A stretch of 64,000 nt of DNA from Sipunculus nudus. Lineage: Eukaryota; Annelida; Sipuncula; Golfingiida; Sipunculidae. Both the position numbers and the translations under genes were made by a program. Shown in pieces: positions 12,292 to 25,180 of this stretch (positions within the stretch are counted from its first letter, which is position 1; each line of letters opens with the position of its first letter). The stretch is from positions 73,392,426-73,456,425 of the forward strand of contig CM049309.1 in NCBI GenBank assembly GCA_026874595.1, read 5' to 3'. A model generated the notes under the pieces. The model saw only the letters and a program-made list of their open reading frames with translations. It did not search any database and was not told where the DNA came from.

Positions 12292-15130
12292 GTAGGAATA
12301 ATTTACACTTTAATCCCATGATCATGCACCTGTGATGAATTAATGTTAAACGCGTTAACAGTATTTTTGTCCCAGAAAAGTTCGGATTGAGGTCGTTCCC
12401 ATGCACGCGCAGGTTTCGCTTGGAGCCTGGTCCATTCATGAATCGCATTAGCGTTTGTGTGCCATGTGCACTGAGACGTTGTGGTGAGAATCTAACCAAA
12501 ACAACAGCAGATGTTCGGCTTAAAACACATTGACATACCAGATAGGGCTTTTAATTTTATTATATATGGTGTTATGTTGTCATATACGTGGAAAACCATT
12601 AATATTTCCTGATTGAAACCCCACGACTGCCATCATTTCTGAACGAGTTCAGCGTCATGTTCTCAAGTTAATCATGGATTCATTGTAAAGTGACGGGTCA
12701 TACTTCCACAAGTGTATCGTCCATGGATTATCCCATGTGATAACTGACCTGTAGGCAGTAGAGAAGAGTGTGTGTATTGTAGATAATGGTGATTGTTATG
12801 TGATTACACAGAAAAGCACCAGGATATGCTTTGTTCAGAGATAATTCATGGTGTCACGGTCAGTGCATGCACAACAGCTGATTATGCAGGTGCAGTACTT
12901 GGCTGGAACAGCATGGTTGATATCATTAGTTGATTACTTGAGAGACAGAAAAATTCAATTAAGTAATGAAATGAGTCAATTATTCATAGTAAAAACTTTA
13001 AGGTTAAAAATAAAGCTGTAAATAAAGCACATGTATTGGTGTGTAAAGTTCTTAATAAACTACCACTAATCAAGGCTTCATTGTTTTTTACTTTTATAAT
13101 ATTATATTGAAATATGGTCTGATATACAAACAAAAAATTAAGTGACAAAACTTTTTGTGAATCAAAGATATTCTGATGTTTATTTTCTGAATATAAAAAT
13201 ATAAATTTTCAGGTTTGCCATTTGTATTTAATTTGAGCATTTCACTTTCAAATAAATTCTAAGACTAAGTAGATAATTAAAGATATACATATCTTTGTGA
13301 TTCTGAATTCAGTTGTGTCATTCTTAACAAGCAGTGTTATGAATTCTGTAATTTTCTGTTGTATCCAAAGTATGGCACAAGTTTGTGAATTTATGCTTTG
13401 TCACCCTCACAGTTCACAGTAATGTATACAAGGAAAGTACAAAAGTGTTTGACCTGACGAATTGATTTTTTTCTGCTTTTATTTTGTTTCTTTTTATTTT
13501 TTTAAACATACACTGTAACCTAGTGAAACTTAAGTGGAGTTTTCTTGTAGTTTTATACATGCTGAATCTAATGTATTGGTGATATTCATTGGCAAAAACT
13601 CAGGGCAGATGGTCAGAGGCACCAGTTCATGCAGATTTATAGTGGTCTTTCCAAATTTCTATACAATCTACTGAAAATAAAAGAAATAAAAAGCTGGTTA
13701 ATGGCAAAACATTTTGTCAGATGTTGGTGCACCTAGTTAAATAAGACCAACATTTAGTATTTTGATTTAAAAAGTGTGTGGTTAATCAACATAGTTGAAC
13801 TAATTATATACCCCCCAGTCATAATCATAGGTATTAACTCCTAAATACTAAGATATTGTGCAGCACTTGATAAAACACAAGTACATGCTATACAGTCTAG
13901 CATTCTGTAACCTGAATTTCATTGCATAAGCTCTGTTTTCTGGAGGGATCATGTGCTCAAATATTTTTATATCCTTCCTTAGTGGTAGGTCATTAATTTC
14001 TATATACCTGACTGCAGTCTTAATTCCTAAATGCACTTTTTCTGTCTTTTGCTTCAAAAATGCAGATATTTCATTTGTCTTTATTATGATACAGTGGTTA
14101 ATACTATTCAGGCTTTTTAACTAAATGGATGACATTTTATATGATGACAAAATCATGTACTAATTCCTGTTCTGATGCATGAGAAAACATCATCATCATC
14201 CATTTCATATGTGACACCAAGATAAATTGTTTGGCAGTGTTGTTTAGCTTGTCATTGATCAAATTGATTCAACTGCACTGCAGTGATCTAATTTGTATCC
14301 ATCTTTGGGTAGAGACCTTCAAAGTTCAAGTCTTCAGATGTCACTGAGTTCCTTGGTGGAGATTTTATTTATTTCTATACTGCTATTGTACAGTGTAATA
14401 TTCACTTGGTCTAAAGTTTTCTTTTGCTCGGACTTTTGCAGTGACACAGCCCATTTTCTAAATTGTGGCCAGTCAGTTCTCCCTGCTGAAGCTAGTTAAA
14501 CTCTGTTTGAACAACTACCCAGCATTCTTTATGATGAGAAAAGATCTTTGTCTGTGCATCCAACAAAGTGGATGTGATGTGTCCTACCTTAATGGTTGTA
14601 AGTAGTAAATAACAAGGAATTTTAGTTTAATGCAGTGACAGATCACTTGTAAATTTATGAAACATTAGTGACTCTGGTGAATATATTTTGAGAGTTCTCA
14701 AGTTATATGAAACCTCTGAGGTAAGGGTCGAACCATTGTAAATTCATTTGTTAAGTATTAAGCGCCTACCAACCTGCTGCCCTCTGTGTGAGGGGTAACC
14801 ATAAGGCTGAACACATATCAATGTGCATGGCCTTCATATACTTGAGTAATTCTACATTTGTGACATGATTGGGGGGGGGGGAGCTTTAGGGTGATGCCGT
14901 GACATATCCTATTGTGCCTAGTCAAAATTTAAATCTTTAAACAAGACCTTTTTCAGTGAACCCTATATAACTTCACCAAACCTAGAGTTCAACTAGGCTG
15001 TATTTAGTCTCCTCTCCAGCCCCTGCTTCTAGGAAGTAACAGTTCACAGGGGGTGATGAGTTTATTTCATTATCTAAGTTATAGGTGGGTATGCTTTCTC
15101 TTACCACCCTCCCCCCCCCCCCTCCAATAT
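12292..15130 (+). other. Presumed first intron, AT-rich
   Basis: I see no exon with paired splice sites and no clear repeat. A G-run near 14871 and a C-run near 15107 are homopolymers. The C-run directly precedes the transposon at 15133. Confidence 0.4.
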
Positions 15131-15156
15131 TACCGTATTTATTCTAATTTGGCGAC
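15131..15156 (+). repeat. Left terminal inverted repeat of the 1.08 kb element
   Basis: TACCGTATTTATTCTAATTT then GGCGAC. It pairs with the right end at 16190-16215 with one mismatch over the first 25 bases. The outermost TA is read as the target-site duplication, so the element proper begins CCGTATTTATTC. Confidence 0.8.
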
Positions 15157-15424
15157 CACTTAAAAATAATTAATTTTCTCAGAGGTCGAGACAATAGAGG
15201 ATATTTGAAAATTATCTTCCTGCAGAATTTGGGGTGGTCGAGATTTTAGAGGCACGCGGTTTAATAACCTTCCCTAGAGCCGCAGAGCCGCTCTGACACT
15301 CGAGTGGTCATATGAATTGAGTGATAATTTGGTCGTTTATAAGTTTGTTTTGTTAGCTAAACCGTATTTCCTACAAACGGGCTTCCAACCGTCACATGAA
15401 TTACACGGTGTCCGAAAATGATTA

Positions 15425-15646
15425 ATGAAACTGAGCTCAATCACTTTACAAAATGATCACTACTTCGCGTATAGGTACGATGACATAGACGGCAACTCAT
15501 GCAACTACCAGTTGTTTCAAGTTAACCCACCAGGCGGCGATATCGGCGGGCCGAAAAGGGACAAGCAGATAACCAAGTTGGAAGAAGACTTTATAAAAAA
15601 TAACTGCCAATTATCCGATAAATTTTATTTGCATAATCTGTTATAA
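15425..15646 (+). CDS. Short open frame inside the TIR transposon, unknown product
   Basis: 73 codons from an ATG at 15425 to TAA. The product begins MKLSSITLQNDHYFAYRYDD, has a PPGGDIGGPKRDK segment and a charged helix-like ITKLEEDFIKNN. It resembles no transposase domain that I can name. Composition is more protein-like than most open frames in this window. It may be a remnant exon of the autonomous parent, or chance. The frame at 15820-16044 in the same element looks less convincing. Confidence 0.25.
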   Translation: MKLSSITLQNDHYFAYRYDDIDGNSCNYQLFQVNPPGGDIGGPKRDKQITKLEEDFIKNNCQLSDKFYLHNLL

Positions 15647-15724
15647 ATATAGGAAAGTGAAGCCGTGTAAAAATATGTACGACCGGAAATGGTCCTAGCT
15701 GGCGTGCCCTCGATCGGGCCCTGT

Positions 15725-15815
15725 TTTGTATACGCGGTCACCCATCCAAAAACTAACCGAGGTCGTTTAAACTTAACTAAGATGACCGGTCCAACTGTGT
15801 CACAGTTGTTTCACC
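15725..15815 (-). pseudogene. 5S-rRNA-like segment within the transposon
   Basis: Read on the minus strand, the DNA contains 'ttagttaag', then 'cggttag', then 'ttggatgggtgaccgcg' in the order and approximate spacing of the internal promoter of eukaryotic 5S rRNA genes (A-box GAAGTTAAG, then CGGTTAGTACTTGGATGGGTGACCGC). Upstream, 'ggaccggtcatctt' fits the 5S ACCGGT...GATCACC region. Outside this core the match is poor and the normal 3' end (CCTGGGAATACC) is not kept, so it is not a functional 5S gene. It could be a captured fragment or a 5S-derived Pol III promoter module, as in SINE3-type elements. Confidence 0.55.
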
Positions 15816-16189
15816 GCGCGTGCTTCCCCGTACTTGGTTAATATTATTGCTCATTATCCCACGTGAATCGCACACGAGACACATGCGTACCAGGAATGGT
15901 ACACGAGTTTGCTTCGTCACGGACACCCATTTGGAACTTGAACGCTTTATCATGTTTATATATTATGAAAAACGCATCTTTGTATCTTCAAAAATTTTAT
16001 TGCAAACAAGTTTGATGTGGATGCTCAGTGTAATAAGAATCTAGTCAGATACAAACTGCGGTGCCCGTGAGAGACGGAGGCATTACACCTTAACATCGTC
16101 GACAGAAAACATCGTCGGCAGTCGCGAAATTAGAGTCATTTTAGAAATTATGCTTTCAAAATATTTTTTTGGGTCGAGAAATAAGAGGG

Positions 16190-16215
16190 ATCGCCAAATT
16201 GGAATAAATACGGTA
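16190..16215 (-). repeat. Right terminal inverted repeat of the 1.08 kb element
   Basis: Plus strand TCGCCAAATTGGAATAAATA then CGGTA, the reverse complement of the left end with one mismatch. TA at 16214-16215 is the second target-site copy. Confidence 0.8.
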
Positions 16216-19200
16216 GTCGCAGTTTGACACTGGATATTTATTTATTTTTTACCTTGACCTGTTCCCAGGGCAGTTTCATCCTGTATCAAATTCTCCATTA
16301 TCACCCTGTTTTGTGTGTGTTGGTGGTGGGGGGAGGGGTGCTTCCAGTGCATGGTATTTTGCATACATCTTGATTCACTTGTTCCTAGTTTACAGTGCTT
16401 ATCTTTGGATTAAAAAGCTGAGTCATCTTGAAATAATTTTTTCATTAGTCAGCTCGGGGATATTACATTGGGCCAGTAAGATTCATTGATACTGGCAGGC
16501 TTTATCTGTATATGGGTGATGGGTTCTCAAAAAAGTTTTGTTGTTTATTGTGATAAACTAAATATATAAAAGTATGTGAGAAGGAAATATAAGATTGATG
16601 TTAAGCATCACCTTTATAATGGCTTCTTTGCATGTTAAAGTCACAGAAAATATGGTTGGAACTTCTACAACAGGACAGACATTTTGCTTGCTTGTAAAGG
16701 AATGTCCAATGTCGTTGTCAAATAGTTAATTATCTTAACTTTGTATATCCAGTGCCGTGGAAATGACATGCATGACATTGTGTTTACCAAGACCTACATT
16801 TAATTTTGTTCCACCACTGCACAGAGTTTATTCATTTGTCCATGAATAAGCTCAAAAACAGTTTTATAACCAGGCTTTAGGTGTCCTTGAAATCTTCTTA
16901 AGTAGTGTGCTGGTTTTGCCAGTAATACTTTGAGAGCAGCATATGTTCGAGTGGTATTACTTAGTTTGTAGCAAATGATGCCTGTCAGATTTGAGGCTAG
17001 GAATCCCTCAGGATGTTAGAAGTATTGATCCTTAATTTGTTTATCAGTTCCTATCTCCCTTGCCAACCATAGCACTTAGCTTTTGATGAATTTGGTTTTT
17101 TCCCTCCAGTTTTTAACTTGACCACATTTTGTGGTGTGTGATGATTGATCATGCCCCAGAGTTAGCTAACAGAAAAAAATAAAAAAGTATCACTGTGCAA
17201 CAGTATTACTTTATTGGAATCAATTTGTTAGTAAATTGAAACGTAACTGTGCTCTTTTCCACTAGGATAAGCAAATTCTTGTTGTGGTCCCTCGAAGGTT
17301 TATGTTATATCTTCCTTATCTCCGCATCACAAGGAATAATGTTGATCTACTAAGTATGAAATATTAAATAGAAGAGCAGGGGATGCTTTGCGGCTATTGA
17401 TTGGCAAGTGTAACGATGATCTGTTGCCCTGCTGTTCAAAGTGTGTGCAAACCTGCTGTGTCGTAATCAGATCCTGTCTGAACCAGAATTGGCCCTACCC
17501 TGTTGAACATTTCCTAAACACAGCAGGGGCATGATACATCCCTCCATTCAAATTATTTATAGTTGTGATATAATAGTCTCGTAAATTTTTCTGTAGAATA
17601 TCTTAGTACTTATTTATGGAAAGCATATGTGTTAGACCAAGATTTGACAGCTATTGGCTATATTGAAGACCCACCTGTGTTGAGGTGTGTCCCTCAAGGT
17701 TGTAATTAACAGGTTTAAACTGAGCCGGCAGTAATTAGTCCTGAAGAGATCTCCATATAAGCTCCCTCTGCCATTGAACAGCTGGGTCCTGAAGTCTATT
17801 TAAGCCATCCAATCATAACATGTTATCCATCATATTCTCCATCTTACAGATAAATGATCAGACTTGGCTGGAATAGCAGGTCCTGCTCTGGCTCAATGTT
17901 TGGTTTAACATAAGCTCAGGCCCGGATATGAAAGGTGGTACAATCACTCTGGCTTTATTAAGTAAGAATATTAAACTTGGTTTTTGTATTGACATCAAAG
18001 AAGGAATCGCCAAATAAAGGTAGAATGTGAAACTTTTTTTATAATGAATTCAATGAAAGAAACCACAACTTGACATCTTTGTGAGAGTTTTGAGTGCTTC
18101 CCATTCCATGAAAATGAATTCATTATTTGATAACTTTACTCAGCAGGGAGACTGCTCTTGAAGTAGTATCTGTTCACTCAGCTCAAGCTTTAAGCTGGAT
18201 ATTTGAGACTTTTTTCCCCCAAAATATATTGATACTGCAGACAGGCAGTTATTAACAACATAAAAATAAATCCTGCAGTAGGAGAGCCCTTGGGCATGTA
18301 TTTATAGTAGAAGCCTTGGTCCAAATGCTCGGAGGGAAATTCAGCTATGGGTTCTCTGGCTTAATTGCTGTTGTGTACAGGGAATATTCCCCTTATCATA
18401 CTAAAAAGATAAGCTGTTTCTCTAATTTTTTTATTTTGTTGCAAAGTTCAGGTGCGATGATTGAAAAAAAACCCATAAAAAAACAGTGATTGATTATGAA
18501 TTGATAATGATATTGCATTATGATATTGCCTCCTATGTTACTTTTTGCAGCTCATTGTAAGTAACTGTTGCCATTCTTTCACTGATCAAAACAGTGACAA
18601 TACTTCCACATTTATAAAAATTATGTAATTCTAGAACCTGCTCCTGTTGATTTGCATGACCAGGAATCATCATTTAAAGACTTGATTAATCATACTTTTA
18701 TAGTCTTGTGTACTGTAACCATACTCTTTAAGAAACAGCCATTGATAATGTAAATTCATGATTAATTTGCCATTAAAAGGTTTTACTGAACAAATGTTAT
18801 CTCTGAATGTACTGAAGTCCACTCTTTTTCAAGAATGTTAATGTAAGATTCTGCCAGATAATGGTTGCCTTAGCTGCTCCATTTTCTGGAATTGTTGTCT
18901 GTGTGCTTCCCACATTGCCATATAGAAATTAGAAACATGTTCTTGGTTTCATGATTATGGCTGGATAAAATTTGTTAGGCTGCTGAACTAATGTAGTTAA
19001 CAAATTTGTCATTGATATTCAAATACTGTCTGTGGCTGGTTAATCTGTCTAGCCAATTAAAGGCACATTTATTTCTACACACAATACTATATGTATATTT
19101 TTAACTCTGACATCATGTTTTCACAGGACGGACAACCTCCATAGTTTCCTTATCAGATGGACTTTAAAAACTTCCCAAGTCAACTGGTTGAGTTCCCAGC

Positions 19201-22200
19201 TCAACCGGATTCCCATGTACACTGTGATATATATATTGTTAAAATTTTTATCTGGTTTAGTTACAAGTGTCAGTAACATTACTGGATATATCTAATTGAT
19301 TTTGAAACCAACTAAAGTTCAACTGGCCTTATGTTGATCATAGTCATTTAATTGGGCCATCCTTTGGTAACCAAACATTTTATTTCCTATTCTCATGTGT
19401 GAAGAAAACAATTGAGATTTATAAAGAAAATACATTCATTCACTGAATTACTTGACAAATAATAATATATGAGAAGCAAGTTGGTGGAATAACATTTCAT
19501 GCTTGTGGTACTTTTTCAAACAGATTAAGCCATATTTAGGAAAATATCAAATTAAAAGCAGATAGTTGGCAATAGTCCATCTGCATGTCTTGCACCAAGT
19601 TGGCATTTAGACCATCGTGCTAGACTTGCAGATGGACTGGCCATACAGCATTAATACTTTCACACCAACACAATCATATGTACGTTAAATAAATATATTG
19701 TCATACCAGCTATCAATCAAATATTAACATTGACAATTGGTATCAGTGAAAGGGGCAAAGTTGAGAGTAAACCGGTGATAGTTATAGATGTTCTCTTTTA
19801 ATTTGAACCTTGTGGGCATCCTAGTGGCTGTTAAAAACACCTGAAGTTTTTATTCAGATTTGACATCCTTCCCTGTGATTAACTGGCCTTTTATTACTGT
19901 CCTAATTTTGTTTTACCAACAGAAATTTTGTCAGGATTTGTTACAAAAATATATGTTGATATTATTAAAATTCATATTCAGAATGTACAGTTGTGGACCC
20001 AAATTGATTTTGTGTAATTTGATAAAGCACTTTAATATTCTTTGAAAAGACTTTTAAGAAAAGCTTAATGAGATTTAGATCATGGATAATGGTGTTGTTT
20101 CTGTCATACCCCATTAAACTAAAAGTTTATGATGTATAAATGTAGACAGACGCTGAACATTTTTGACATCGCACACAGGCATGAAACCCTTTTTATCCCC
20201 ACCCAACACAGATGATCCCATTGTTTCCCAGTTTTTATCACATAAGAACATGTGAAAGTTCGGCATAGTTGACCCATATATATGTAAAATGATAAATCAA
20301 ACTGAAAGGTGTGATTTGGGGTAAATTACAGAAAAGTTTGGATGACCTCTGCATGTAAGACCTATATAGAGAAATTGGTAGAGAGCTGTACAATACCATC
20401 AGTAGGGGTACTGTTAGTATTACAGTAGTGTACAAAAGACCAATACCTGAATACCTATGGTGTCACTAAGTGCTTTTTGCAGGTTTGATCACAGGTCCTG
20501 TGGTACCAAATGAGACTGCAGCTCTGGCATTGTGTGAAGCACGAAACTACTAATGATAGTTATATACTATCACACTAGAAGCATGGTTAAAGCATAAAAG
20601 GGTAAATAATTCATCATATTAAAATTTAAATGAATCTGACAAGAGGGTTGGGTTGTCCTTAGAATAATTTGCCCATATGTGCTTGCCTGAAAAGGCATTT
20701 CAACTCAGGTGGTCACAGCTGTCACAGATAGTTACTTCTATATTCATTCATCCCGAAAAAGGTATATCTCATTACTGATGTTTACCAGTAAGTCACTGCT
20801 TTTAATTTTATGGTTGATATTCATAAGCCTAGATATTACAATTAATATATAAGTAGTATTGAAGTGAACTATTTTTGGTATGGCTTGGTAGGTAAATGTG
20901 TAGTAAATATGATACTGTTAGTAAATCATGATACTGGAAACTGTCAACTCTCTTTGTCTCAGGATCATTTACAGTGCTTAAGATTACCATTTAAAGTATA
21001 GACCACCCCCAGCACTTTATTTAAGTGTAGGTAGGTCACATGCATAAAGTCCTAAACAGTTTAAAAAACATGTGTTGATGCTTGCTGTGGCACTGTTGAT
21101 GTTTCTGCTTACAGGAGTGCAGTATCTTTTGTTCAGTAGGAGTTGCTGTCTCCCCAGTGGAAGTGTTACTCAAATCTTATCTGTCAATGAAGTGATAAAA
21201 AAAAGATGCTGTCAGCGAACTGATGCAGCTGTACTCATGTTTTGCCACCAAGGCCACTGTATGTCACCATCAATGGTGGTTCGTCACCTTTAATGTCTGC
21301 AGCCTTTCTGTTCTGTGTCATGTAAATATCATGCCTGATGTATTTCACGCTCTTACACAATAGATGTTGTTCTCACTGTCTATAAACATAATAGAAAAAT
21401 TCACTGTGCAATCAGCTTCGGAACCATGAAAGTGTGTTCTGTCTAATAAAATATACATGAAGCCCTTTAATAGTGCTGCAGCAGACATTTAACTGATATC
21501 TGCACTGGTGCAGTAACTAATGCCTTATGTATACTTACTGTTGCAGTCAATTTTTCTATGGCCTGACAGTGACAAGATTCATGAGTTATTACTTTAACTG
21601 GATACAGTTGAGACCACTACTTGCCAGCTGTTTGAAATTGGCTGGAGGTTTGTTGTAGATTCTTAAGATAAAGGATGCCCATTCAGCTCTTTCTTTTTTT
21701 GTGTTCTCCATAGTTGCTATGCAGGTTTATCTTAAGACTCCTTTTGACGTTACCTTTGGATTTTGATGCCACACAAGCCGTACTCCAGGATGGATAAAAT
21801 AGTTCAGAGATGTAGACATTGGTACTATCTAGTTCTGATAGGTTATATTAGATTGTTAAATTCAGTTTAGCTGAAGTGCCATTAGATTTCTCTTACAAAT
21901 AATGCTGAATTGGACATTGTGAATTTGTTGTCTTTATAATATAAATCAAAATCACCATGAGTATTAGTATTACAGTAACTCCCCAAGTTTATATCATACA
22001 TAAGTTTATCTATAACTTTAAAAGAAACATTCTGGCAAAATGCCACTTTGTGTTGCAGGTTTAATATCAAGCATCCAGCCTTCTGTAACTTTTTAAACAT
22101 GTCCTTGCTGGGTGAGACCTGAATCACTAATAATTGCAGAAAATGAGCACATAAGCCAGCTTAATGCACCAAAAGCAATTTAGGAGAAGGAATACAGCTT

Positions 22201-23939
22201 ACTGTTGTGTAGGTAATGGAACCCTTTCAACCTGCTAAATAAAAGATGGCACAAGAGTGGCAGGTGTCAATTAACAGCATATTGAATCCATTTGAATCCC
22301 CAGTGAGGCAGATGAAGGTTCTGCGCATTTTCACCATTCCCCTCAATTTTTATAATATTGTGAATAATAAATTGTGGGTTAACCCATATCTTTATATTTC
22401 TTAATGGTACATTCAGGCTTTTAAGTTTTTGTGCCTTTCTTATCTGATAGTTTCTCACAGAACTTTTAACAAATTAACATAAATGCCTGTTAAATTTGAA
22501 AGCTTGAGTATCAGCTTGTGTTGCCACTTATTACATAAAAAGGCCAATAATTATGAATATTTAATTATACTAAGTATACAAATTTAAGACTGCAGACTGT
22601 TAAAGCTATATTCTTTATTGTATATTTAAAACGCCGTTTCAATATCTGTTTGTGCTAGGGGTGTTGTTCTTCAAACTGTGTCATACAGAGATGCCTTCAG
22701 CTTTAAATTCACATGTACCAGTATTTATTTTGTGTTTTAGAAGCAGAGGGCATTCACTATAGTGTAACCAAATCACATATGAGAGTCTAATTGTTTTTTG
22801 TGTCAGATAGTCAGAGTTTTGACAGTGTGTGAAACTAATTTTTGGGTGTAAGAGAGTTTTTTTAACCAGCTTTCAGTTCCCAGTACCACATGGTACATTT
22901 TGATCTGCCACGGTGCATGGTATAACTACAGGCCTAATGGTACAGAACATGCAGTGCTCATCATGACATGGTCATGCTCCGTTGCATCACCTCTTCTTAT
23001 TTAAAGAGCAAATTGCAGTCAGCTTCATGTCAAGAGTTCATGGTATCACTTAAGTCTTTCATCCAAGACTCCCACTCAATGGCGTCATTTTGTTTAAGAG
23101 TTCACAGACGACTTGAGCATTAGGAGTCCATGTGCACAGGGAGGACTGACACTATCTGATTGACGCAGGTTTACAAAATCAGCCTGACTCAGCTGTGTTT
23201 CTTGTCAGTTAATAATATGCCCGGCATAAAAATATGAGATCTTTGCGATGTCTATTAATACCTGGGTTTGATAACTAATTATGCTCATGGCCACGTTTGA
23301 TGTCATGTGCCCCATACTGAACAACCTGCTGGTTACATATCCTGGGTCAACGGCAGAGGAAATTACTCACCTGTGGGAATTCACATATGGAAGTTCTTTT
23401 AAGTTGCTTTGTGGTGCTAGAATCATTTGAGGATTGTTACCACAGGAAAAGTCAAAGGAAAATACTTGTTTCATCAAATTCACCAAAAAACTGAACGATG
23501 TAAATGTTTGATCACTTCAGAGAATTTCACAAGGCCTGAGGATATTAAAGATATTTAAGTTAATGAAATCACATAGATTTTGTCAGGGTTTGGTCATTGA
23601 AGATTGAATAGTGCAGAGGATCTGAGGTGTGAAATTCTAATAGAAATTCTCCATCTCTGTGGTTGAAAAAGAGAAAGGATTTTCCTGATTGTGTTGAGAT
23701 TCGCAGACCAGCAGTTTGCAGTAGGTTGTGCTAACAGATACCATTGCTACTACTATTCAGCATCATGATATAGCACTGTAGAGGAATTTATAAGAGGTCT
23801 CGCTCAGTAGTGTGTGAATACATTGTGCCAGGTCTATACCCCTTGATATCAGTTAGAGTTGTGATGCAGTGGCGTGGTGGCAGTGTACAGTGCTAAGCCT
23901 GTTTTATGGTTCTGACCTGCTTTTTGCCAGGTTAACACA
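16216..23939 (+). other. Presumed intron, no supported genes
   Basis: AT-rich DNA with scattered open frames below 90 codons, none flanked by paired splice sites in a protein-like frame. I found no transposon with clear ends. The region from about 22.9 kb becomes slightly richer in GC, leading into the possible second promoter. Confidence 0.4.
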
Positions 23940-24430
23940 GCGAGCACCCAGGGTGGACTGACCCAAGTGACCCCCTCCCTCTGGTGTGTTCACACACAAA
24001 TCCTGGTAGAACAGATCACTAGTGTTCTAGAGAGGTGCACACACAGACTGACATCCGGTTGAGAGGTACACTTCCCTGTGTGCCCAGATCACAAACCTCC
24101 CGGGAGCTGTGATATTGTATCTGCTGGTGTGATCACAACTTAATTAAAACTTGAGGAGGGAGTGTCCCTGGTTGTGTCTATTGTTCAGCCCACATAATTG
24201 ATAACTAACCCTGTTGAGTCCTAGGGACTGGGCGATTGTCATCAGATTTTCGCCTGTGGTTATACATCATCAAACATTAAAACCAAGCGGGAAGTATTGG
24301 AGTTCTAAGTTTGCTCACAAGTTTGTGGGTACACACTGTCAACCAGGATTCTATGAGGGTTTCGGGTTGATCCATCACCAGAAAATTTAACGTGTTTCAC
24401 TTTGCCGAGAGCATCCCTGCAGCCAGAATT
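23940..24430 (+). promoter_or_regulatory. Possible alternative promoter and 5' leader
   Basis: This stretch has more GC and CpG than the flanking intron ('cacagcgagcacccaggg', 'cctcccgggagctgtg', 'actgggcgattgtc'). It directly precedes a candidate start codon and splice donor at 24431-24468. No TATA box or initiator is clear. Support is compositional only. Confidence 0.25.
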
Positions 24431-24468
24431 ATGTTTATGGGAGCAGTTGATCCAGTTTTTGTGTACAG
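24431..24468 (+). CDS. Candidate alternative first coding exon
   Basis: ATG with A at -3 opens MFMGAVDPVFVY plus two bases (AG), then a good donor (CAG|GTAATG). A second in-frame ATG is at 24437. Like the exon at 12248 it ends in phase 2, so joining to 34978-35010 gives the same downstream frame. The agreement in phase is the main support, as the exon is too short for recognition. It could be a chance ATG in a leader exon. A minus-strand frame over the same DNA is a shadow. Confidence 0.3.
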
Positions 24469-24489
24469 GTAATGCATTTATTGGCATCA

Positions 24490-25180
24490 TGGGAGACCAA
24501 TGCAGCTTCAGCAGATGCTGTTGTGTGTATATTTAGCAGATACTGAGTGATTTATGTGTATGTGTGTATGTATGGATATGTCAGTGGCTGAGCATACGTT
24601 TGTAGTTAACTTGATTAGCAGGTGCTGTATATATATATATTTAGCAGATATGATGTACGCGTTTATTTAAGCAGAAGCTGATGTATGTTCCTATGTATGT
24701 TTGAGTATGTCAGTGACAGTTCCTGTGTGTGGTGCTATCTGTATATTTAACAAAAAATTGTGTGTGAATATTTAGCAAAATCTGATTTATGCATGTATCT
24801 GTTTGTTTATTACTTCTTTGCAGGTTTTTCACCCCAGTACATGGTTTCTCTCATATTTCAATTACTACTAATCATTAGCAGTTCCTGTTTTTAAGAGGTT
24901 TATTTTTATTTGGCATATGCTGAAATACACGTGTGTATGAGTATGTCATTGACTGATCATCTGTGCAGGTGATTCACCAATATTTTTTCCAAAACTTGAA
25001 TATTCTGTTCAGTACATGTACATTAAGCTCTAGTGTTTATTTATTGTACATTGTATGGGTATGCCAGTGACACAAGGTTTTGTTTTATACATGTATATTC
25101 AGCTTAGGTATGTGGGTAAAACTTGTGTATGTATTGTACATACATATTAGGGTATGCCAGTGACCGAGCCTCTGATTAGG
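24490..25180 (+). repeat. Degenerate tandem repeat
   Basis: The phrase 'gtatgtcagtgactgag' recurs in variant form near 24577, 24704, 24935, 25055 and 25153. 'atatttagcagatgctg' variants fall between the first copies. Units are about 100-230 bp and diverged. There is no coding potential. Confidence 0.5.

Larger units (their letters stand above)
15133..16213. mobile_element. TIR DNA transposon, non-autonomous, possibly ISL2EU-like
   Basis: Inverted ends of about 25 bp (CCGTATTTATTC...GAATAAATACGG), flanked by TA on both sides, bound a ~1.08 kb element. It is visibly richer in GC and CpG than the intron around it (for example 'gccctcgatcgggccc', 'caccgcgcgtgc'). Three direct copies of GGTCGAGA-N4/5-AGAGG lie under the ends (about 15184, 15236 and 16172) and could be transposase-binding sites. 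The end pattern ACCGTATTT...GGCG and the 2 bp TA target recall ISL2EU/IS4EU elements of animals. This is a resemblance from memory, not a search result. No full-length transposase is present. Inside are a 73-codon frame (15425-15646) and a minus-strand 5S-rRNA-like segment. Intact ends and retained CpG suggest a rather recent insertion. Confidence 0.7.

Noticed and set aside
15820-16044. 74-codon frame in the right half of the TIR element
   Set aside because: It overlaps the 5' part of the 5S-like segment's neighbourhood, has no recognisable motif, and its end is AT-rich chance coding.
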